Part shown: positions 59,601 through 64,000 of the stretch, one piece after another
Layout of the letters: each line of letters opens with the position of its first letter
How positions within the stretch are numbered: the stretch's first letter is position 1
Assembly: GCF_019704555.1 (NCBI RefSeq)
Contig: NZ_AP024745.1
Span: forward strand, 3,666,501 to 3,730,500
DNA from: Actinoplanes sp. L3-i22
Lineage (GTDB): Bacteria; Actinomycetota; Actinomycetes; Mycobacteriales; Micromonosporaceae
Direction of reading: 5' to 3'
Length of the DNA stretch: 64,000 bases
Notes under the pieces: model-generated
Databases searched by the model: none
Told to the model about the DNA's origin: nothing
Seen by the model: only the letters and a program-made list of their open reading frames with translations
Translations under genes and position numbers: made by a program

Positions 59601-59963
59601 GGTCACCGCGTACGCGTTCTGGCTGCTGATGTTGTCCCAGTAGGCGGCGTTCCCGCCGAAGCCGATCACCGCCGGGTTGTAGGTGTACATGAACGCCGCG
59701 CGCCCACGGGTCATCAGGAAGTTGCCGGCCGGGTCACTGCCGGTGCGGGTGAGCAGGCGGTCCATCCAGAAGTCGGTGCCGCCGGACTCCGCGTCGTAGA
59801 TGGCCTTCATGGTGTCGCCGGTGGTGTAGGCGACCGGCGGCTGCGGGATCGCCGAGCCGCTGAACGTGGGCAGGCCGATCGTCTGCGCGGCCTGCGCCGC
59901 CGTCGCCGGCAGGCTGAGCACGGCCGCGACCAGGAGCAGGGTCATACCGTAGGCGCGCCTCAT
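56694..59963 (-). CDS. Secreted MGH1-like (GH63-clan) glycosidase with two discoidin-like modules
   Basis: 1089 residues. Signal peptide MRRAYGMTLLLVAAVLSLPA. Residues about 130-790 look like an (alpha/alpha)6 barrel: NIYYRWWLMRFNYLDADIPG, QFPQSVEGATGYNNAIALTQ, EYDWGAMTGNDADAVSFHWK, WADWNGSAITYRSWIHHNIL. Two C-terminal modules follow: one with AAVDGLPTNSPLWGSYGSAN and WYEVNFGSARTVDEARLYF, the other with ESVAALNDGIDPPSSNDTVN and WPTAQTLKSAQVYFFDD. They probably bind polysaccharide. It overlaps the GH43 gene by ATGA. Substrate is inferred from the operon to be arabinan-like. Confidence 0.68.
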   Translation of the reverse strand: MRRAYGMTLLLVAAVLSLPATAAQAAQTIGLPTFSGSAIPQPPVAYTTGDTMKAIYDAESGGTDFWMDRLLTRTGSDPAGNFLMTRGRAAFMYTYNPAVIGFGGNAAYWDNISSQNAYAVTASPGTFTEQAAQRKQTPSYAKTVHTSGTLRVEATRYITNNNVLVTNLAVVNSGTASATVTLNATSPYATTVSGTELTGTRAVKNSLTTIYPRFSGDGFTAASGALSRSVTVAAGATVTTKVQLGMVATEIPASLTDYNTYRALSAADAFATHVRAYNKWWADNVPYIDVPDPAIKKNIYYRWWLMRFNYLDADIPGQDFQFPQSVEGATGYNNAIALTQPMHIDDLKYLRNAEYSYGPYLAVGQYSANGRFVDNPGDPENWSNSYTQYIAEAAWRAYQIHGGQPAMLNNFARYAEGDAKGQLATYDTNNNGVIEYDWGAMTGNDADAVSFHWKAGNLDRAETAYVWSAANAARDAYTLAGNTAKATEMQTLADRIKNGVVTTLWNPADQLLEHKHVATNTFVPWKEINNYYPYAVGLMPNTADYRQALRLFADPAQYPIFPFYTANQVDKAAAAAAGSPGSNNFSTINSTVQFRLYSSVLRNYPNQWMSADDYKKLLYWNTWAQYINGSTDWPDANEFWADWNGSAITYRSWIHHNILGSSNWTIIEDVAGLRPRNDAQIELSPINIGWPNFAVNNLRYRNADLSVVWDDPADGVVKYSGVPQGYSIFLNGTRVATVNQLTPFTYNPATGAVTFPSGSSGTVAYSAAFSSLQAPQNVVLGGDRITDVFAKAGVDLTSTATNLAAGATTSASYTASGTTTAAAVDGLPTNSPLWGSYGSANATDWYEVNFGSARTVDEARLYFRNDRATNHYRPPSAYTVQYWNGSAFVAATSQVKSPAAPQSNYNKVNFTPVSTTRLRIQVTQPTGTAKTGLTELKLYQRGTVVPPVSSNLALTATPSASYTSSWESVAALNDGIDPPSSNDTVNPRWGTWPNTGQQWAELTWPTAQTLKSAQVYFFDDGQGIDLPASWKLQYWTGTAYADVPSASGYPVVANQYNEVTFPQLSTTRLRVALTSGTASVGLLEVKAFG

Positions 59964-61366
59964 GACTGGAACGCCTTCCACTCGAGGATGCCGGTGGAGT
60001 AGCCGGTGCGCGAGGTGACCTGCAGACGTAGACGTGTTGAGTTGACTTGACTGAAGTTGACGACATTCTCAACATTGCCGGAGACTCCACATGTTGACTG
60101 CATTGATACGTCAACATATGCACTGCCGTTCCAGTACTGCAGTTTGCAGGAGGCGGGCAGGTCGATGCCCTGGTTGTCGTCGAACCAGTAGATCGACGAC
60201 TTGTTGATCGACTGCGCGGTGGGCCACTGGTACTCGACCCATTGCGTGCCCTGTTGCGGCCAGTTGCCGTACGCCAAATTGGTTCTGTCCTGTGAATTCG
60301 CCGGTGTGCCGCCGTTGTTGATCGCCGCCAGCGACTCCCACGACGACACGTAGGAGGTGGACGCCGTCGCATTCGGTGCGAGATTGGTGCCGCTGCCGGA
60401 ACTGCCGCCACCGACGGTCGGAATGACCTTCTGGATCGTGCCGTCGGCGTTCCAGTACAACTTGTCCACCGCCACCGACCGGCGGAAATTACCGCCGCCG
60501 GGCGCGTCCGCGGTGTGGTAGACCAGGTAGGACTGGCCGTTGAAGTCGACGATCCCGGCGTGGTTGGTCGTCGACGACACCTGCCCGAGCACGATCCCGC
60601 GCTCGGTCCACGGCCCCAGCGGATTCGCCGCGGTCGCGTACCGCTGGCAGGCGTAATTCGAATTGGTCACGCAGCCGTTGGTGTCGTTGGCCGCGTACAT
60701 CAGGTAGTAGGTGCCGTTGCGTTTGAACATCCACGGCGCCTCCCAGTAATTGGTGAGCCCCGACGGTGTGACCACCGATCCGACCGTGCTGATCATGTCG
60801 GCGCCGAGTTTGACCGCGCGCGGCCCCCAGTACCCGCCCCAGTACATGTAGGCCTGGCCGTCGTCGTCCACGAACACCGTCGGGTCGATGTTCAGCCCGG
60901 ACGAGTTCGCCGTGCTGTCGCTGATCAGCGGCCCGCCCTTGGCGTCGGTGAACGGCCCGAGCGGGCTGCTGCCGACCGCCACGCCGATGTCCATCCACCC
61001 GGCGCCGTTGCCGTTGACCGAGGTGTACCAGTAGTACTTGCCGTTGCGCGGCTCGACCTCGCCGGCCCACGCGTCCGCCCCGGCCCACGCGAACGTGCCG
61101 ATGTTCGCCTTCGCGCCGTTGTCGGTCCAGGTATTCGCGTCGGTGGAGGACAGCACGTGCCACTCACGCATGACGAAGTTGGTGCCACCGGTCGGCGCCT
61201 CGTCGCGCCCGGCGTAGATGTACATGGTGTTGCCGACGACCAGCGGGGCCGGGTCGGCGGTGTAGATCGCGGTGATGATCGGATTGGCGGCGGCCGCCGG
61301 GGTGGCCACCGCGGCGACCGCGGTGATCACGCCGCAGGCGGCAGCCACCCATTTTCGTACGGACAT
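59960..61366 (-). CDS. Secreted GH43 arabinanase/arabinofuranosidase-type enzyme
   Basis: 468 residues. Signal peptide MSVRKWVAAACGVITAVAAV, then ATPAAA. GH43 five-bladed propeller residues: the base aspartate in YTADPAPLVVGNTMYIYAG, the second aspartate in LNIDPTVFVDDDGQAYMYWG, and the acid glutamate in NYWEAPWMFKRNGTYYLMYA. A Gly/Ser linker leads to a C-terminal discoidin-like module (ESLAAINNGGTPANSQDRTN, WPTAQSINKSSIYWFDD) matching that in the downstream gene. The last 50 codons contain an AT-ending codon patch. It begins 14 bases after GH127. Confidence 0.85.
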   Translation of the reverse strand: MSVRKWVAAACGVITAVAAVATPAAAANPIITAIYTADPAPLVVGNTMYIYAGRDEAPTGGTNFVMREWHVLSSTDANTWTDNGAKANIGTFAWAGADAWAGEVEPRNGKYYWYTSVNGNGAGWMDIGVAVGSSPLGPFTDAKGGPLISDSTANSSGLNIDPTVFVDDDGQAYMYWGGYWGPRAVKLGADMISTVGSVVTPSGLTNYWEAPWMFKRNGTYYLMYAANDTNGCVTNSNYACQRYATAANPLGPWTERGIVLGQVSSTTNHAGIVDFNGQSYLVYHTADAPGGGNFRRSVAVDKLYWNADGTIQKVIPTVGGGSSGSGTNLAPNATASTSYVSSWESLAAINNGGTPANSQDRTNLAYGNWPQQGTQWVEYQWPTAQSINKSSIYWFDDNQGIDLPASCKLQYWNGSAYVDVSMQSTCGVSGNVENVVNFSQVNSTRLRLQVTSRTGYSTGILEWKAFQS

Positions 61367-61379
61367 CTGGGCTCCTCTG

Positions 61380-63785
61380 CTACTGAACCTGGGAAACCTC
61401 GGACGCGGACAGCGCCCGGCTGAAGATCCGGAAGTTGTCCACGGCCGCGGCGAGGTAGGGATCGCCGGCGTACTGCGAGCGGCCGATCCAGTTCTGGGTG
61501 GTGGCGCCGAGCGCGCTCGGCCGGACGGTGAGCGCGCTGTTGCGGGCCACCTCGGCGCCGTTCACGTAGAGCACGCCGAGGTTGCCGGTGTGGGTGACCG
61601 CCACGTGCGTCCACACCCCGGTGGGCAGGGCGGCCGGGGCGTTGATCTGCTGCTCGGCGCCGGCGCCTCCGGTGGTGATCGCGTACCGGGCGGTGCCGGC
61701 GCTGCTGCGCGGCGTCAGGAACAGGTACGAGCCGGTGCCGCTGCCGAAGTCGAAGACGCGCGTCCACGTCGTGGCGGCGTCGACCCGTACCCAGAAAGCG
61801 ATGGAGAACGAGGTCGCGCCGCTCACAATTCCGGAAGGCAGATTGACGTACGCGGTGGAGCCGTTCAGCAGCACCGCATTGCCCGCGCGCCCGGCCGTCC
61901 GGGTGGCGCTCCCGGCCAGCGTCCCGTTGCGCCCGCCGCCCCCGGTGTCGAGCACGGTGCTGCCCGATGCCTCGTCGAACGGGTAGTGGATCTCCGCGGC
62001 CGGCGTTCCGGTCACCGTCCAGTAGACCGAGTACCGCTGCCCGTGCGTCTTGTAGAACGGCCGCAGCAGCACCGACCCGCTGGTGTACTCCAGGGGCACG
62101 CCGGTGGCCTGCAACGAGGCCGGGTCGAGGGTCGGCAGCGCGGTCAGGTTCTGGGTGCCGAACTGGCCGGCGAGCACGATCGGCCCGTGCTTCACCGCCC
62201 GTACCGTCGCGTTGTCCGGGGTTGGTTCTTGAGTGAGTGCCATCGGCAGGCTGATGTCGACGGTGTCGCCGCTCGCCCAGGTCCGGTTGATCGCCAGGTA
62301 CGTGCCGGGTGTCGCGGTGCCGGTCACCGTCCCGTTGACCCGGACCTGCGCGCCGGTGGTCCACGACGGGATCCGGATCCGCAGGTCGATCGCCCCGGCG
62401 CCGGTCACGGTCAGCCGGGACGTGGACGTCTCCGGGTACGTGGTGGCCTGCTGGACGGTGATCCCGCGCCCCGGCCAGGTCAGCGTGGAGGCGATGAACA
62501 GGTTCACGTACAGCGTGTTGCCGTTGACGAAGTAGATGCTGTCGCCGAACTTGGTGTTCGTCTCCATCCCGGTGCCGTGGCAGCAGGTGAAGTTGTCGTA
62601 GTCGTTGCTGTAGCTCTTGATCCCGCCGGCCCGCAACGGCACGTAGTAGCAGTGGAAACCGTGCGCCGAGCTCGGGTTCTGCGCGCCGAGCAGGTGGTTG
62701 TAGAGCGCCTTCTCGTAGAAGTCCATCCACTCGGCGGCCCGGCCCGGATCGGTGAAGAACAACTGCCGGGTCAACTTCAACATGTTGTACGAGTTGCAGC
62801 ACTCGCAGGTGGTGTCGGACAGTTGGCTCGCGATCTGGTTCGGCGTCTGGAAGTACTCGCCGTTGGAGTTGCCGCCGATCGCGTACGAGTGCTGCCGCAC
62901 CACGAAGTTCCAGAAGTTGACCGCGATGTCGCGGTACCGGGTGGTGCCGGTCGCGTGGAACCCGCGGATCGCCGCGATCGCCTTCGGGATCTGCGTGTTC
63001 GCGTGGAACCCGGCCAGCGCGTCGGTGTTCGCGGCGAGCGGGTCGAGGATCTGGGCGTGGTCGAAGTACTGCGCCGTGGTCAGGTGCGCGGCGTTCTCGG
63101 TGACCTGGTACAGGTTGAACAGGGTCTCGCCGATGCCCCCGAACTCGGTGCGCAGGATCTGCTGGCGCTGGGCGTACGTCAGCGGGCTGTTTCTGCTCTG
63201 GACCCAGCCGGCCTTGCGCTCCAGCACCGTCCTGGCCTGCGCGTTCCCGGCGAGCTGGTACTGATCGAGCAGTCCCGCCACGATCTTGTGGAGCGTGTAG
63301 TAGGGCGCCCAGACGCTCTGCCCCGCTTCGAGACGATCAAAAAAGCTTTCCGGGTACGCGGACAGGTAGCCGCTCGGCTTCTGGCAGAGCGCGAGCTGAG
63401 CGACCAGGTAGTCGCCCTTGGTCTTGAACGCGGCCTCGCCGGTGCTCGCATACGCCTGGGCCAGCGCGGAGAGCACGTGCCCGATCGAGTGCCCGCGCAG
63501 CTCGGTGGCCGGGGACTCCCAGCCGCCGCACGGGGTGGCCGACGAGGACAGTCCGGCGGTGACCCGGAACATGTGCAGCAGCCGGTCGGCGTCGAGGAAC
63601 CGCAGGTACTCCTGGGTCCGGCCGGCGTTGTCGGCGAACGGGCCGGCGCCGAGCCGGACCGCGGTGAGCGGGAACGGGTAGGCCGAGACCCCGGTGTCCG
63701 GGCGGGCCAGGGCGGGGGTGGGCAACAACGCGCCGGCCGCGCCGGCGGCGCCGGTCATCAGCAGGGTGCGCCGGGAGAGGGGCAT
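61380..63785 (-). CDS. Secreted GH127 beta-L-arabinofuranosidase-type enzyme with LamG-like module
   Basis: 801 residues. The Tat-like signal RRTLLMTGAAGAAGALLPTP suggests export of the folded protein. GH127 core: EYLRFLDADRLLHMF, CGGWESPATELRGHSIGHVL, and the zinc/nucleophile region TTCECCNSYNMLKLTR plus YDNFTCCHGTGMETNTKFG, where paired cysteines act as zinc ligands and nucleophile. A C-terminal LamG-like domain (YPFDEASGSTVLDTGGGGRN, then VDAATTWTRVFDFGSG) follows. It removes beta-L-arabinofuranose from glycans. First gene of the operon. Confidence 0.85.
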   Translation of the reverse strand: MPLSRRTLLMTGAAGAAGALLPTPALARPDTGVSAYPFPLTAVRLGAGPFADNAGRTQEYLRFLDADRLLHMFRVTAGLSSSATPCGGWESPATELRGHSIGHVLSALAQAYASTGEAAFKTKGDYLVAQLALCQKPSGYLSAYPESFFDRLEAGQSVWAPYYTLHKIVAGLLDQYQLAGNAQARTVLERKAGWVQSRNSPLTYAQRQQILRTEFGGIGETLFNLYQVTENAAHLTTAQYFDHAQILDPLAANTDALAGFHANTQIPKAIAAIRGFHATGTTRYRDIAVNFWNFVVRQHSYAIGGNSNGEYFQTPNQIASQLSDTTCECCNSYNMLKLTRQLFFTDPGRAAEWMDFYEKALYNHLLGAQNPSSAHGFHCYYVPLRAGGIKSYSNDYDNFTCCHGTGMETNTKFGDSIYFVNGNTLYVNLFIASTLTWPGRGITVQQATTYPETSTSRLTVTGAGAIDLRIRIPSWTTGAQVRVNGTVTGTATPGTYLAINRTWASGDTVDISLPMALTQEPTPDNATVRAVKHGPIVLAGQFGTQNLTALPTLDPASLQATGVPLEYTSGSVLLRPFYKTHGQRYSVYWTVTGTPAAEIHYPFDEASGSTVLDTGGGGRNGTLAGSATRTAGRAGNAVLLNGSTAYVNLPSGIVSGATSFSIAFWVRVDAATTWTRVFDFGSGTGSYLFLTPRSSAGTARYAITTGGAGAEQQINAPAALPTGVWTHVAVTHTGNLGVLYVNGAEVARNSALTVRPSALGATTQNWIGRSQYAGDPYLAAAVDNFRIFSRALSASEVSQVQ

Positions 63786-64000
63786 GGGGGATCGCCTTTC
63801 TATCGATAAGTGTCGATTTATACGCGGGGAGTCGACCCCTTCCGTGCGGCGGTGCGGGAGGGTGCGCGGCGTTTCCGGACAGCCGGAATCGGCCGCCGGG
63901 AGGGCGGATCGAGGGTGCTTTTCCCGAGGCGGCCACGGCCCGGGCTGACTTCTCCGGACCGGGGGTGCAGGTCACCTCGGAGGCCAGCGTTCCTTACGAA
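63786..64000. promoter_or_regulatory. Upstream region of the arabinan operon
   Basis: The first 50 bases upstream of GH127 are AT-rich, with a TATCGATAAGTGTCGATTTA stretch at 63800-63819 that holds two TCGAT repeats, a plausible promoter/operator. The last 150 bases hold no gene I can support. Confidence 0.35.

Noticed and set aside
56799..60002. 1067-codon plus-strand open frame
   Set aside because: Antisense of the MGH1-like gene, with Arg/Val/Gly-rich composition and no motifs. The minus strand carries the signal peptide and domains.
61272..63809. 845-codon plus-strand open frame
   Set aside because: Antisense of the GH127 gene, with no domain motif.

Overview
This window comes from a high-GC (roughly 70% or more by eye) actinobacterium. 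Several traits together suggest Micromonosporaceae, most likely Actinoplanes or a close relative: many secreted and Tat- or Sec-exported carbohydrate-active enzymes, several F420/LLM-type oxidoreductases, a DivIVA-domain protein, an actinobacterial septum-formation-domain protein and a chemoreceptor (the group has motile spores). The genus is an inference; no rRNA or marker gene is present. I saw no tRNA, rRNA, CRISPR array, prophage or insertion sequence.

Layout. 1-5.5 kb: the 3' end of a GH31 glycosidase closed by a 46-bp perfect palindrome, a small membrane protein, a secreted M6 metalloprotease, an ankyrin protein, a DivIVA-domain protein, the orphan tail of an acyl-CoA synthetase and a VOC protein. 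5.5-13 kb: an AraC regulator, a divergent ketosteroid-dehydrogenase-like/TetR pair around a 24-bp operator, a GH94 cellobiose-phosphorylase-type gene under a CebR/CelR-like operator, and an LLM/F420-reductase pair. 13-18 kb: a structured intergenic repeat, a WYL regulator/DUF1761 pair around a clean operator, and three secreted proteins. 18-20.5 kb: an acyl-CoA dehydrogenase/PIG-L deacetylase/methyltransferase operon ending in a wrecked glycosyltransferase. 20.5-30.7 kb: a TetR-thioesterase-hydrolase operon, a GH5-like enzyme, small metabolic enzymes, an apparently catalytically dead SDR, a second inverted copy of the structured repeat, a flavin-binding-fold protein with a TetR, and a D-threonine-aldolase-like enzyme. 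30.7-32.5 kb: an ABC-F gene with a candidate short leader ORF.

33.7-41.8 kb is the most coherent pathway. It encodes a flavin phenol hydroxylase, hydroxyquinol 1,2-dioxygenase, maleylacetate reductase, 3-oxoadipyl-CoA thiolase and both 3-oxoadipate CoA-transferase subunits, with an overlapping LysR-AraC regulator pair between the two arms. Together these could take a resorcinol-like phenol through hydroxyquinol, maleylacetate and 3-oxoadipate to succinyl-CoA and acetyl-CoA.

42-47.4 kb holds two simple-sequence repeats, a PH-like protein, a septum-formation protein, a chemoreceptor, an LLM oxidoreductase, a small gene broken by a 14-bp tandem duplication, and an exported hydrolase. 47.5-52 kb is a complete branched-chain-amino-acid-type ABC transporter, divergent from an SDR/hydrolase pair. 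After two gene fragments comes a LacI regulator, whose upstream site resembles the distant GH94 operator, then a deazaflavin-type protein, a PLDc_N/SHOCT protein and a PPK2 kinase. The last 7 kb is an arabinan-type operon (GH127, GH43, MGH1-like glycosidase) with recurring discoidin-like modules and a strong terminator. All functions are read from protein motifs and context; no database search was run.
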